This document shows, piece by piece, positions 23,234 through 35,126 of a DNA stretch of 64,000 bases. Where the stretch lies: positions 27,997,212 to 28,061,211 of the forward strand of contig OY282609.1 of assembly GCA_958298945.1 (NCBI GenBank), in the 5' to 3' direction. The position numbers and the translations under genes are program-made. The first letter of the stretch is position 1; every line of letters begins with the position of its first letter. Source of the stretch: Atherix ibis (Eukaryota > Arthropoda > Insecta > Diptera > Athericidae). The notes under the pieces are model-generated. The model ran no database searches. It was not told the origin of the DNA and saw nothing but the letters and a program-made list of their open reading frames with translations.

Positions 23234-23785
23234 CGAGGTTTGTTCAAAAAGTATCGCGAATTTTGTGTTTTTTCGAAAATTATTTATTTATTCATGAATA
23301 TCTATTTTGTCTCCTTCAAAGTAATCCCCACCAGATATTATACACTTGTGGCAACGCCCCTGCAATCGAAGAAAACTGTAAACAAAACCTTCACATTCGA
23401 CCGAACTTTGCGCGTTTTTTTCGGTCTTGGCTCTTGCGGCAGCTTCCATTAGGATTATTGAGCTTTGGTTTCCACGTCATAATCATAAACTCATGATTAG
23501 TCACTAGCTATGATCCTTTGGAGCAAATTTGGGTCGTCGTGGACAGAGTCCAACAGTTCCTTAATTATGTTAATGCGATGCTGTTTTTGGTCGAAAAAGG
23601 GGCAAAAAACGAAGACGACCCAAAACACGTGCAAGCAAAGCAGCTGTCAAAAATTAACTGAACATTAAAAATGGCCGAACTTATCTGCATAAGTGAGAGA
23701 CATGAGTACCAACATAACGCCACAAAAAAATTGAAAATCGAATATACGTAATTCAAAATTTGCGATACTTTTTAAACAGACCTCG
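23234..23785 (-). mobile_element. Mariner family 1, copy B, 552-bp deletion derivative
   Basis: Both ends are present: CGAGGTTTGTTCAAAAAGTA on the left and its inverse ending AAACAGACCTCG on the right, each flanked by TA. Comparison with copies A and C shows two internal deletions. One joins sequence that in copy A lies at 3687 and 4032, exactly at a CAACG present at both points. The other removes the transposase start region. No useful reading frame remains, so this copy is MITE-like. Confidence 0.92.
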
Positions 23786-23787
23786 TA

Positions 23788-24904
23788 CACACAATAATTA
23801 AATATGAAGCCTTACAGACGACTTTTAACTGAAGAATGGGCCAATATCTTCAAGTAATACGTAATAAATTTAGTTAAAATAATGCAAAGATTGTTCTATG
23901 ATATAAAACATTATTCGCAAAAATCCATTTTCTAAAACCCAATCAAATTAAATTTAAAATAAGAATAATTAATGAATATTTTTAACAATTTTATCTATTT
24001 AAATAAATTGTATTAAATGAGTGAATTTTATTTATTTATTTTTTCCAAATTGTTCATAGTATTTCATAATTTTAGAACTTGAACTTACACTCTTGAGTAA
24101 TTGAGCAGACAATTTTCATCTTCTATTACTCTTCAAGCGCATTTCTCCAACCCCAAACACCATATTACTCGAGCCTATTTTCTGTATTCACCTGCTAGCA
24201 TAAAATGCACTCTTTATTTATAGAATCTCTTTTGTTATATTATTTTTCGTCACAAAATTAACTATCTACAGCACAGTTTAAGAGTAAATCATCGATAATA
24301 ATTACTTAGGATCAAAAAATCCTCATATAAATTTTCAAAAAGAACCATTTCTAGTCGCTTCCGCATGCTTATTGTAAGGGGCGTGTCTATAATATTCGTA
24401 ATATATACAATTGAGAATCAGTTTTGAGTCTTTCAAAAATACTCTCTTCATTAATATGCATGCAATTTAGTATTTTATTAAAAAAATATTAATTTTTTAA
24501 AAGAGAATTGTAAAGATCAAAATCGCGATCATAATCCTTGTTTGTTTTAGCACTCATTTAAGAATGATATTTTTTCTCTCTTCACATAATGTTTAATGCT
24601 CAGGATCAATGCCATTTTTTACAGCCAATTTTCTCTTTTATTCTATTTTTTAACTCACTCTTAGATAGCTACGAAGCTAGTAGATACTTTTAAAAAGTGC
24701 ACCTCAGCTTATTCCTTAGTCTACCTGTGTTGCAGTACGTCTTATTTTTTTGGTTTTGCTAAACTGTTGTCTAAAATAATTACAATCCCTTCTAGTTTTT
24801 CGAGTGTATAGTTCTAATTCAATAATCATTTCATAAATAGGGTATTAAATGGTAAAGTATCGAAACTGTTTCAAAGTAAAATTAAAAAATACTAAACACA
24901 TTTT
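23788..24904. other. A/T-rich intergenic DNA
   Basis: Nothing recognised on either strand. Confidence 0.5.
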
Positions 24905-25735
24905 TAGAATGCTACCATGGGTATAAGCTTAAATCCGCTGTGTGATCATAGATGCCGTGAGTAAGCGTATTAAGCTACCATGGGCACGCCATACTTTTTT
25001 TTATGAGTTTGACATCTGTCAACATTAACTAGTGCACATTGTTAGCAATTTCGTACAATAACATACATTTTTCCTTTGGTAAGCACGTCTAGTTTTGTGC
25101 CAGGATAAAGCATATGCAGGAAGCTCTGCTTTTCTGCTTCAATTTGAAGAAATCGGCTGCCGAATCGCATCGAATGCTTATGAAGACTTATGGTGGCAGT
25201 GCTTTATCGGAAACAACGTGCCGAGATTGGTTGTGTCGGTTCAAAGGGGGCAATTTTGACTTGTGGGACAAGAAGCGTGAAAATCGGTCTAGGAAGGGAG
25301 ACGGCCATCAATTGCAGGCTCTTTTGGATAAAGACGATACCCAATAGCAAAAAACGCTCGCGGAGCAATTGGGTGTTAATTAAACAGCCATTTTCATGCG
25401 TCTGCGAGCCATGGGGAAGATTGAAAAGATCGGAAAATGGGTGCCGCATGAATTGAACGATAGGCAGATGGAGCGACGCCAAAACACATGCGCAATCTTG
25501 CCCGCCAGACAAAAACAAAAGTCGTTCCTGCATCGGATTGTGACAGGCGATGAAACGTGGATATATTTCGAGAATCCTAAACGCAAGAAATCGTGGGTTG
25601 ATCCCGGCCAACCATCAACATCTTCCCCAAGACCAAATCGCTTCGGACGGAAGAATATGAGATGTTGAAACCTGGTGAAACTGTCAATGCCCACCGCTTC
25701 CACCAACGACTAAATAGAATTTTCTGCTAACAAAG
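24905..25735 (+). mobile_element. Mariner family 5, 5' part, boundaries approximate
   Basis: The interval is defined by transposase homology plus a leader of about 200 bases. GCTACCATGGG occurs twice in the leader (near 24911 and 24976), which makes the true left end uncertain. Homology ends near 25715 and no right end is seen. Confidence 0.75.
25114..25735 (+). pseudogene. Mariner transposase relic, family 5, two stops and a small deletion
   Basis: One frame runs from 25114 to 25668, broken only by TAG at 25345 and TAA at 25381. It reads EALLFCFNLKKSAAESHRML, then TTCRDWLCRFKGGNFDL, LQALLDKDDTQ, LAEQLGVN, KIGKWVPHELNDRQMERR, SFLHRIVTGDETWIYFENPK and SWVDPGQPSTSSPRPNRFGR. The first catalytic aspartate (TGDE) is present. 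After GRKN a deletion of roughly 40 bases removes the usual CVWWDQKGVVY, and a shifted frame resumes at YEMLKPGETVNAHRFHQRLN before the element ends. The true ATG region is frameshifted. It resembles the mauritiana/capitata-type mariners in style, which is a family judgement from memory of motifs. Confidence 0.92.
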
Positions 25736-27733
25736 AATTTAATAGAATTTTGAAATTCTATTAAATTTGTTCTATTAAAATTAATAATTTTTAAAATTTT
25801 CATTAATTAAAAACTAAATTCTTATTATTTTTATTTTAATAAAGTGATTTTTTCCCATAATTATTACTGTTCAGTGTGAAAAGTTCGATCATGTCTTGCA
25901 ACGCCATTTAACAATATTTTCTTATTCATTGCTACCGAATCGAGGGCAGGTATGGTTTGCTACAGAATAACAGGTGGCATTAATGCTGTATGTTATAAAA
26001 ATGTTCAACAAACACGGCCCCAGACACACTGTTAAATATTTATATTTTTACACTTTTTTTTTTAATTGTATATGATTTTTTTGCAAGAACTTAATGATCA
26101 TAATTAATTAAATAGAAATAATATTCGGCTAAATGAATTTTGGTTTTTTTGCGCTCTATTTCAAATAGTAATTTATGAAAAAATTACGAATTAAAATCAT
26201 TATAAAATAATTATTTGTAAAATTCCAACTAATTGTTTTAGGTTTTGTTGGTTTGATCTTTTGAATTCTGATGAAATTCTAAAAAAAAACTATTTTTTTC
26301 TTCTAAATTTAATCTCAAGATTTAAATTTTATCGAGAATTTCTAAACCTATTTATAAAAGATGGTAATTTTCTACCGAAAAGAAATTACTTCCAAAGAAA
26401 ACATTTATTGAAATTCGTTTTTCAATCAATAGAAATTTTAAGCCTTGTCTAAGTAAATGTATGAATTGTGAACTTTGAACTTTTCGATCCGAGAAATTTA
26501 TTTCTAAATTAAGATATAATATATAACATCAAAAATCAATTTATACGTTTGAAATATAGAATAAAATTGTATGTTTACTTTTCCTTTAATAAATATTTAA
26601 AAATATAAAATAAAAAGAAAAATTTTTTTTAGTGATGTCTCGATAATATTTGAAGATATTTTAGAAATAACTGCCATTCTAAGAATTTTATTTTTGGAAA
26701 GGAGCAGGTTTTTTTGTGGATGAAAAAAAACTATGAAATTGATTTATTCCAAATTTTGTAGACATTTTATATAAAATTGAGATTATATATTTATATTGTA
26801 TCTAGAAGGAACAATTGTTTAAAAATATCAACTCTTAAAATATTTGGTTTTTTCCTCACTTTGACGCTTAAAAAATAAAAACAACTTTGATGAAAAATTC
26901 CCACTTTTAAAAAAAATTTTATTAAGTTTTATTTGATAAAATTGTGTAAAATAACATTTTTGGTGCTGAAAGCTCAGTCAGAGTTCATTCAATTATTCCG
27001 TAAAGATAATTTTTTAAATTTGCATAAAATATTTTCTAATTAAAATTTGTGCAAAAGCATAAAAATAATTGAAAAATAAAAGAGCTACATAATTTATACC
27101 ATTGTTAAGTGAAAAACAAACAAAATTTAAATATATTTTATATAATAAGAGTCTTTTTCCAATGACTTTGGATATTTTCATAAAGACTGATAATAGTTTT
27201 TTTTTTTAAAAAAAACTAATGAACAAAATTGTCTTTCAATTGTTATCTTTGAATATATATTTTTGGTTATATTTTTATTTAAATTTCATTTCCATTTTGA
27301 ACTGATTTATGAAACGGAAAACATTCTTTTCAAAGTTTCTAAAGAATTGGCAAAATTTTTCCCAATGATTTACTCAACAAATCTGAAACTAACTTAATTT
27401 TGTTCAAATGAACCACAAACAAAATTTATCCTAAAGGATTTTCATATAACACCACCCCAACATTCCTCTTGCCCCTTTATCGCTCGCTCCAGTCTATTTT
27501 TCATTTGCTTGTATATGGCATGTCTAGATTGTTATTTGAACAGAGATGATAAAATAAAAATGTTCGAATACATACGCAGATAAAAAATAAAGGACAATAA
27601 ACCAAATTAAAGTAGTATTCATGGAAGAATGACACCCATTCACACCTACATACTCGTATCTACACACCCGCACGAAAAAGTATTATGTAAGCCTATAGAG
27701 ATATTACAAATAAAAATAAGAGGAAAATGATAA
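25736..27733. other. A/T-rich intergenic DNA
   Basis: A 13-bp inverted repeat (TTTAATAGAATTT, 25738-25765) directly follows the mariner relic. Otherwise nothing is recognised. Confidence 0.5.
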
Positions 27734-28237
27734 AAAGAAGAAAACGCATTAGGAATACTATCAGGATTTACATCAGTATCCTCATTGGAATCGAGTTTTA
27801 GTAATGGAAACGGAAATGGATATGGCGATAGTCTAAATTCACGAAAAACCAAAAAAAAAAAATAATAATAAGATATTCGCAAGACGGGTAAGGGAAAAAC
27901 CCCTCCCCCTCTTCCACCCCCACTTCCACATCAGGAAAACCTTCAATTCTTGAATAATCCACCTTCAGAATCTTCAACTCTCGGGCTAAGAAACAAAGTG
28001 ACGAGTGGGTTCGGAAAATGTGAAATAGAGGATAATGTAATAGGAATATGCTGGGCAGGACCTTTTTTAGCATCATTTTTCATTTTACCACACTTTTCTA
28101 TTTACTTTGCATACTCGAAGAAGAAGAAGAGATCCTTTTCCAACTATCAAATGGTGATTTATAACAAAAGGACTATTGGTTCCCCTCTTACGCTTTACTA
28201 TGTTTGCCTATTACAATTTTTTCCTAATCATGAATAA
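27734..28237 (+). pseudogene. Coding-like frame of unknown identity interrupted by (TAA)3
   Basis: One reading phase is open from 27734 to 28237 except for three consecutive TAA codons at 27863-27871, which lie in an A12(TAA)3 microsatellite. The part before reads ILSGFTSVSSLESSFSNGNG and GYGDSLNSRKTKKKK, the part after TGKGKTPPPLPPPLPHQENL, SESSTLGLRNKVTSGFGKCE and DNVIGICWAGPFLASFF. Ser/Asn/Gly and Pro-rich segments of this kind are usual in fly proteins, and the codons are less A/T-biased than the surroundings. There is no ATG and no domain I know; a donor-like GG|GTAAGG lies at 27886-27893. The last 60 codons look random. The minus strand is also open here (27798-28076, FPDVEVGVEEGEGFFPYPS), so strand is not certain. 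Confidence 0.25.
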
Positions 28238-28884
28238 GACTTTCTTTAGATTTGGAAAAGTATTTTTCTATTTCCGTTTTTTCTCTTCTATTTCATGAAT
28301 AATATTTTATCCTTAAAGGGAATTTTCTATGTCAATTCAGTTGTTGGCTGAATTGAAAAATGTATTCGAAACTAGAAAATTAGAAGCCTTTAGCAATGAT
28401 AGAGCCCAGAGAGAAAGAGTGACAAACAAACAGACTGACAGAGAATCAGCCAGCCAATCTACTCGTATCCTACAGTTTCTAATCTTATAAATATTGTGTA
28501 AAAGATAACCAAACATATAGTATCCTATTTTCTGTGTTCTTTCAAATAGAATTACAAAAAAACCTTATTTGATGTGACATTTGTTTTTACATTTCTACAA
28601 TTTTTTGCTTTTCAATTTCGAAAAGTTCTGCTCATTTTCATTTCCTAACAAAATTTTTGAAATACTCGTATAACTTTATTTTTATGCTTTATTTAATTTT
28701 ATTTCCAGTGTGAATATTCAATTCGAATGTTTTTGGAAATTTTCTTTTGCAGAAATTAAGTGGATTTCCTAGAATTTTTTTTTGTTAGTAACTTACCATA
28801 ATTTAAAAGGAACAATGTTCAAATTGTATATAAAAAATTTTATTAGATTTGAAAATTGAATTTGTTAAAAAATCTTCTTTTTTT
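28238..28884. other. A/T-rich intergenic DNA
   Basis: No gene or element is recognised. Confidence 0.5.
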
Positions 28885-29830
28885 AAATTTTCTACACATA
28901 TCTACAACTACACGTACACATTGTAACAAGCAGATTTATATAATAGTAATAATTAACATGAATGGTTGTGGGGAGCAATTATCCATTAAAGCTTCTCCTG
29001 CTAGCGAGTGTTTACACGTATGTTAAGATTTAGTATTTTAATAAATCAAATTTCCAGTGACGCTCAAGTCTTCGATGGGTGTTTTTAGGAAAGGAAGTGG
29101 AGGATAGTTCTTGAACAAGAGGATTAGTATGATTCAAGATACGGGAATTGAAGTTTTTATAACGAGACACAGCAACATCAAACATAAATGGGACCTCAAG
29201 ATCACGATGAATAACAGTATTGCGAACATAAAAGGGAGAGTCGACAATTGTACGGAGTGTTTTTGATTGAAGGGATTAAATTCGATGGGAATGAAATGAT
29301 TAGTAGAGCCCCAAAGTTCTAGTCTGTAAGTCCAGATCGGTTTCAGTTTAGAACATTTGTCTAGAAGTCGAAGTAGTTGTAGGTACCATCATTTTAGTTT
29401 TTGTCTTTCAAGTACTGTAGGCGGGTTCCATGCTAAAAATTTGTCTAAGCTCATTCCTAGGTACCGAACTTCGATGTGTTTTAGTATTTTACTGCCATTA
29501 AGATGTATGGGAGGATATGGCTCATGGCGGATAGTAATAGTTACGTGAGTAGATTTGCGTTTATTGACTTTTTTCTGACCAGGTAAACCAGTTCGGTAAG
29601 TTTTGGATTTGGGTTTGGAAAATTTCGGAAGCATGTTGGGAATTTTTGCTAGATGCAAAGCAGGCCGTATCATCGGAGTATGTAGCAAAGAAGGCATTGG
29701 ATGGGTCCGAATAAACTACCCTGTGGAACACAAGCCAATATCGGACAGATATTGGAGAGTTCATTGGATTCGTTTACTTGGAAGTGTTGGTTGGAAAGGA
29801 ATAATTTGACTCCAACAAAGAATGGAGTTA
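28885..29830 (-). mobile_element. Jockey-like retrotransposon 3' fragment with RT palm, YSDD variant
   Basis: Read on the minus strand the fragment holds, in slightly shifting frames, LACVPQGSLFGPI (RT motif B), FFATYSDDTACFASS (catalytic box, with Ser in place of the usual Ala of YADD), RKSTHVTITIRHEPYPPIHL, VRYLGMSLDKFLAW, an IWTYRLELWGSTNH block, FYVRNTVIHRDLEVPFM and the final THRRLERHWKFDLLKY with stop at 29030. The 3' UTR contains TGTAGTTGTAGATATGTG and ends in an A-rich tract at about 28885. This end matches those of the cluster at 6785-8650, so the copies belong to one family. It is 5'-truncated at about 29830. Confidence 0.9.
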
Positions 29831-29939
29831 TATAATATAGCAAGGGTTCAAGAATCTTCTCCGGTAAATAATATTACTCAAAGTTAAACTGGTTTTAGGT
29901 GGCTTATATGGGTTTATTTTCATGTCCAGAGTTAAGATA

Positions 29940-30265
29940 CAGTTTCTGCAATATTATTTAGAGCTTTACTGTATTAATAATATTGTCACTCCTGTTTTTC
30001 TCAATTTTTTCGATAATTGTCCGATCAGAACGGGGCTCATCTTTGGCATCGAAATTTCCAGAGCGAATCATTTGCGTAATGCTAATTTTAATATCACACT
30101 TTCACCATAAACACCACAATTTTTTTAGAACAAAGTGTTTACGGCAATTTTTTTTTAACCAGAAAAGTGATATTGTAAAATATAGTGAATTTAACTTGAA
30201 TAACTTTTTATGAGTGTCAACTTTCAAACGCGCTTTTAGCATTGTTACAATGGGACTAGTTTTTC
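29940..30265 (-). pseudogene. Mariner transposase N-terminal relic
   Basis: On the minus strand RSGNFDAKDEPRSDRTIIEK matches the linker after the first helix-turn-helix of mariner transposases (usual form FRSGNFDxKDxPRSGRP). The upstream frame LYFTISLFWLKKNCRKHFV fits the N-terminal helices only loosely and is frameshifted. Homology is lost after about 100 codons. No inverted ends could be recognised, so the extent is approximate. Confidence 0.7.
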
Positions 30266-32643
30266 GACTAATTAATATGTGCACCTTAATTATTCAAATC
30301 CATCCAAATGGCTATACTGACATTAATTCAATCTTAAAATGGTACCAAATATCTTTATCAAATAATATTAATAAAAAAATAATAATAATAAAATTTGATG
30401 TTTCACTGTATTGAGCTATTTTTCAAAGTTAAAAAAAAAACCAATTTCTCTCAATGTAAAATACTTTCTGTGCCAATGTCAGTTGATCTCCGACACATAA
30501 ACCCCATCATTTTTGCATCCCTTCGAGAGCACAATAACTCGCCTCTCAGATAATTTCCCATTGGCCTCGTCACATTATTTTTTTTTCTTTCTCATTAAAA
30601 AGAATTACAAACTTAAACTATTCACCATAAGTACAATTTTCTTCAAGAAACAAGTTATTTTGTATATTTTTTCTTCCTTCCTCAACGCAATTTAATCGTT
30701 TTTAGGCTATACCTGACTTGTCCTATATAAAATCGGGTGGATGTACCTATGACTCTATAGTCATATAATACGAGTATAAAAAACAAACCAAACAACATCC
30801 CCTTAACTCTATTCTGAGTATGGCCTTCTTAAGAAATTTTCTATTTATTTTATGAGCAAGTATTTCACAGTAGAAGGAAAACTTTGTTAAAGTTTTTGGT
30901 AAATTCATGAAATTTTAGTGTTTTCACAAAATTTGTTATGCTTTTTCGTTATTTTCTCCTTCATCCTTGCGGCCAAAAATGAGTCCATTAGGAAGAATTT
31001 TGATGGGAAATTACAAACTAGAATACTTTTGCGGTAATGCCAAAAAGTGTTTGCTATGAAATTTTGTGCGAATTTTCCTTCTTGGTATCCGTTTACTTCA
31101 TATTCCATCTACTTAATTTTACATGTAAGTATGCTAAGAATTTTTATTATTGTAGAAAGTTTACTTTAAATTACTTACTGTTTAATTTTCTGGACACCTA
31201 ATATTGAGGTTTTTCTATTCCTTCTATTTATGTTAAGTTTAGAAACAATAATAAAAGTGTAATTTTTATAAAAAAAATTTTAATAAAAAAAGCAATGTTT
31301 TTTAAGTATTATGCTTCAAGTATTTTGAAGTAGCATATTTTATGATATATTTAAAAAAAATAATTTATTTACAACTACAAAATAGTAACAAGTTGATTTT
31401 TTTTATGAGTAAGCGTTTGTTGATGATTCTCCCTTCTCTTTAACTTAGCACTGGAGAAGTGATTCGTGACTCCGAACTTAGTATGATCAGTGTCATCGTC
31501 ATTAGTTTTATCCAAACTTCCTTGGACTGTACGTAAGTGTATGCAGATGACAACTTGAGATAAAAAGAGAAGATAAAATATTTTGCTTTATGGGTCAAAG
31601 AAATAAAAACAATTGAACTCCTCTGTGGGATCAATTCTCGCATGCCGTGTACGGGCTATTTCAATCAGTCCAAACTATAAATTTAGAAGGCTTAGTCTAT
31701 ATTGGCCACACTTATGCAATAGTGTCATCCTAGATGCCAAAATTATTTTGCGTAGATCTAGTAAAAGCTCTTGATTGTAATCCAAGACGTCTGAAATTAT
31801 TTTATGGGTTAGGGGTTTCTTTCAAACTCCATTTTAAATAGAACTTAAAAAGCGATTCTTTAGAAAAAGATTAAAATTTTTCTAAAGTTACTCTTTGTAA
31901 TTATTATTATACTCCTCAGTTTCTAATTTTTCCAATTAATCCTATGTTTAAATTTTCATTTTCTGTTATACCTTCAAGGTGATGATGCTCTTTGAATATT
32001 TATTTACTTTATTTAAACAGTTTTTCTAATTACAAAATATCTAAAAATGTTAACATTAAAAAACAACACTCGCCTCAAGATATTGATGATTTTTTTATGT
32101 AAAAGAAATTTTAAATTTAATACGAAAACTTAGAGTTCGAAATTCATCACAAGCCTTGAAACTTGTTTAATATCCTATAAGGCATTCTGAAAGGTGCAAA
32201 TCTCTTCAAGCAAAAATATCCAAACTTATTAATTCTCAAGGATAGTATTTATAAATTTGAGCGATTTTCTTGTAAACACAAGTGGTAATGAATAAAAGAA
32301 AATTAATTTTTCGCACAAATATATTCTATTTAAAAATGGACTTAATTCAAATATAATTTTACAAATACTTTTTTGAATATTCGATGTGCATACGGATTAA
32401 GGTTTCTGCTAGAATAAAATGTAGTTTGTTATTTCAATACATATCATAATTTTAGACAATTTTTAAAAGAAACAGAATCAAAATCCTAAAAAGCATGCAC
32501 CCACTGCACTTTTAATTTAGAATTTTATTAGCTACGGAATCTAGTTCTAGAACCAAATTAATTATTGGCACAAATCAATTCTGATATTTAAATAAAATGG
32601 TCGATTTCTACTTTAATATCGTAGATTTTCGGTATGGCTCGTA
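30266..32643. other. A/T-rich intergenic DNA
   Basis: No coding or RNA feature is visible. The ORFs at 30905-31108 and 31440-31643 lack motifs. Confidence 0.5.
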
Positions 32644-33816
32644 CAAGGTCTGTTCAAAAAGTATCGCGAATTTTGTATTTTTTCAAAAATTATTTATATA
32701 TTCATGTATATCTATTTTGCCCCCTTCAAAGTAATCCCCACCATATATTATACACTTATGCCAACGTTTTTTTCAATCCTCGAAGCACTTCAAAAAATTA
32801 TTTTTTGTGATCTTGTTCAGCTCCTCCTTCGATGCCGTATTTATCTCCTCAATCGTAGCGTAGCGCCGTCCTTTTATGGGGCTCTTTACTTTCGGGAACA
32901 AGAAAGAGTCAAAGGGGGCTAGGCTGCAGCATTATAAGTGTGTTGTTTTTGGGCAAAAATTCTTGCATAAGCAACGATGCATGAGCTGGGGCGTTATCAT
33001 GATGCAAAAGCAAATTTTTGTACTTTCACAAATCCGGGCGTTTCTGGCGGAATACTTGGCGCAACTTTAGCATAACTTGCAGGTAATATTCCTTATTGAT
33101 CCTTCTACCTTGTGACAAGAATTCATGATGCAGCACGCCATTGTAATCGAAGAAAACTGTAAGCAAAACCTTTACATTCGACCGAACTTGGCGCGCATTT
33201 TTCGGTCTTGGCTCGTGCGGCAGCTTTCATTGGGATGATTGAGCTTTGGTTTCCACGTCATAACCATAAGCCCATGATTGATTTGTCACCAATTATGACC
33301 ATCTGGAGCAAATTTGGGTCGTCGCGGACAGAGTCCAACAGGTCCTTAGCAATGTTTATGCGATGCTGTTTTTGGTCAAAATTGAGCAATTTTGGTATGA
33401 ATTTCGCGGCAACCCGTCTCACAACAAAATCATTAGTAAAAATCTCTAACGGTGATTCGACGATTGGCCAATACTATTTTCTTCACTTCATCTATGTCTT
33501 CGTCGGTTGTTGACGTGCTCGGGTATCCGGCACGCTTTTCGTCGTTTACATCTTCTCGGCCCTCTGAGAACATTTTGTACCACCGATAAACGTTTCTTCG
33601 GTCCAAGATAGCTTCACCATATGCTACAGTCAAAATTCGGAATGCGCCAGCGCAATATTTTTGTTTTTCACACAAAATTTGATACAGATTCTTTGATCCA
33701 TTTTTTTGGAATGAGCAAAAATCGAAGACGAGCCAAAATAAGTGCAACCAAAGCAGCTGTCAAAAATTAACTGAACATTCAAAATGGCCGAACCCGTCGG
33801 CATAAATGAGAGACAT
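32644..33816 (-). mobile_element. Mariner family 1, copy C, nearly full length, one end lost
   Basis: The left end CAAGGTCTGTTCAAAAAGTA with TA at 32642-32643 matches copies A and B. The right side follows copy A up to GAGAGACATG at about 33816 and then diverges; the expected inverted end is missing. At about 1.17 kb it is the longest copy of the family in the window. Confidence 0.9.
32683..33701 (-). pseudogene. Mariner transposase relic, family 1 copy C
   Basis: The span from ATG at 33701 to TGA at 32683 is about 340 codons, close to the usual 345 or so. It begins MDQRICIKFCVKNK, shifts frame, then reads LTVAYGEAILDRRNVYRWYK, FSEGREDVNDEKRAGYPSTS and IVLANRRITV. The first catalytic box survives as MVIIGDKS (usual TGDE), the second as LHHDNAPAHASLL with the aspartate present. 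The SPDLAPCD box with the third aspartate is damaged by a small deletion. The C-terminal KGRRYATIEEI and FLKCFEDW-like part is intact in another frame. Several frameshifts make it inactive, but it shows what copies A and B have lost. Confidence 0.9.
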
Positions 33817-34382
33817 GCGAGTAGTTTGTTCAAAATCCATTCAATATTGGTTAACTTTTAATTCAAATCCAGAGCAAATAGGACACGTTTACGATATTTG
33901 AATTTAAACGAAACATTTTTTACTCAAGTAAACATTTTTTTACATATTTTCACCGAATTTGCAAATAAAATTTTCATATAAACAGGCCTAAATCATAATC
34001 AGCTATAATCAGTTGAATGCCAGAAGAGTCCAGTTTGGTTAGGAAATTACCATTTCGGTTGGCCATTTCAACTGGGGCAAAGGGACTAGAAGAAATTTGG
34101 AATGATCCAAATGAGAAGTTGGGAAAGCATCAAAACAAAAGTTAGCGAAGTAATTTATAACACGGCAGTATGCTTGAAAAGCATCTGGACTTAACTGAAA
34201 GAAGCCAATATATCGGATGTATGGACCGATGTCGGAGATGCGATAGACAAGGTTTGGGATAAAGTAAAAAATGCTGTTGGTTCCATTGGTGCAAAATGTT
34301 GAGAATTATCTTATTGAAAGGATTGCTCCACTCCTGAGCCAAATTCGTGAAACAGAAAAAACATAACGATTAGATTTTATCT

Positions 34383-34443
34383 CAGCTTCTACTAACAGTT
34401 GACTATCCTAACGATGAGGCTAGTCAACTGTTAGTAGAAGCTG
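34383..34443. repeat. Perfect 23-bp inverted repeat, 15-base loop
   Basis: Arms 34383-34405 and 34421-34443 are exact inverses; the left arm begins CAGCTTCTACTAACAG. The right arm fits the coding-like frame around it (SQLLVEA), so the left arm is probably the inverted copy. Confidence 0.95.
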
Positions 34444-34446
34444 CAA

Positions 34447-34492
34447 CGTTTTTAAATTCCATGCCGAAACAAGCCCGTTTTTAAATTCCATG
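34447..34492. repeat. 17-bp direct repeat, 29-bp period
   Basis: CGTTTTTAAATTCCATG occurs at 34447-34463 and 34476-34492, immediately after the inverted repeat. The 29-base duplication shifts any frame running through it. Confidence 0.93.
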
Positions 34493-34735
34493 ACACATCC
34501 GATTCGTTCGTTCCAGCCAAAACTATCATTTTAAAAGGATTTGATTTATTGAAAAATGTAAAAAAAAAACTTTATGGAGACCTTAAAGAGGATTGGCATA
34601 AGTGTTTCGGTGTCAGTTTAATTTGCTGTTGCAGTTTAATGACTGAAAAGGCACCAGTTATTTATTATAAATCTGATTTTGGACGCATAATTGTTATGCT
34701 TCTAAATTGTTAAAATTTTATAATAAAAATTAAGG

Positions 34736-35126
34736 ATTTTTTCCAATAAAAAATATCTCGTATTTTTGAATATCTTACAAAAATAAATATATTGTTTTGA
34801 AAATTTTTTACTAGCCATTATAAAATGCCATTACCAAAAATATTAAGCATAAAAAATTATTAGCTTTTTCTTTATTTTCCTATTAATAAGAATTTTAAGA
34901 ATTTATATTTTAATTTCCAATTATTATAAATAATATTTGCATTTTCATCTTTAATATACTCGTAATTCCATTGGTAGAAGAATATCTTCATAATTACACT
35001 GTCTTCTGTGATAAAAGAAATGCCAATGACGTCATTTATATTGTCATAAGAATATCTAAAAAGTTGAAAGAAAAAATATAACAAAATAAAAATGGAATAA
35101 TACTAATAAAAACACCAAAATTCTAC
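34736..35126. other. A/T-rich intergenic DNA
   Basis: Nothing recognised. Confidence 0.5.

Larger units (their letters stand above)
34050..34735 (+). pseudogene. Decayed coding sequence of unknown identity
   Basis: Several linked open segments in shifting frames have coding-like composition. First SWESIKTKVSEVIYNTAVCL and, after one stop, VWTDVGDAIDKVWDKVKNAV, rich in heptad-like hydrophobic spacing; then NVENYLIERIAPLLSQIRET; then DYPNDEASQLLVEAATFLNS. Last comes a 70-codon frame with FVPAKTIILKGFDLLKNVKK, YGDLKEDWHKCFGVSLICCC and a TAA near 34712, followed within about 15 bases by AATAAAAATT, a poly(A)-signal-like sequence. I recognise no family. The order suggests one former gene or one retroposed copy. 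A palindrome and a direct repeat at 34383-34492 have altered its middle. Confidence 0.4.

Noticed and set aside
25204..25706. Two long minus-strand ORFs (135 and 108 codons)
   Set aside because: Both are shadows of the plus-strand mariner transposase of family 5.
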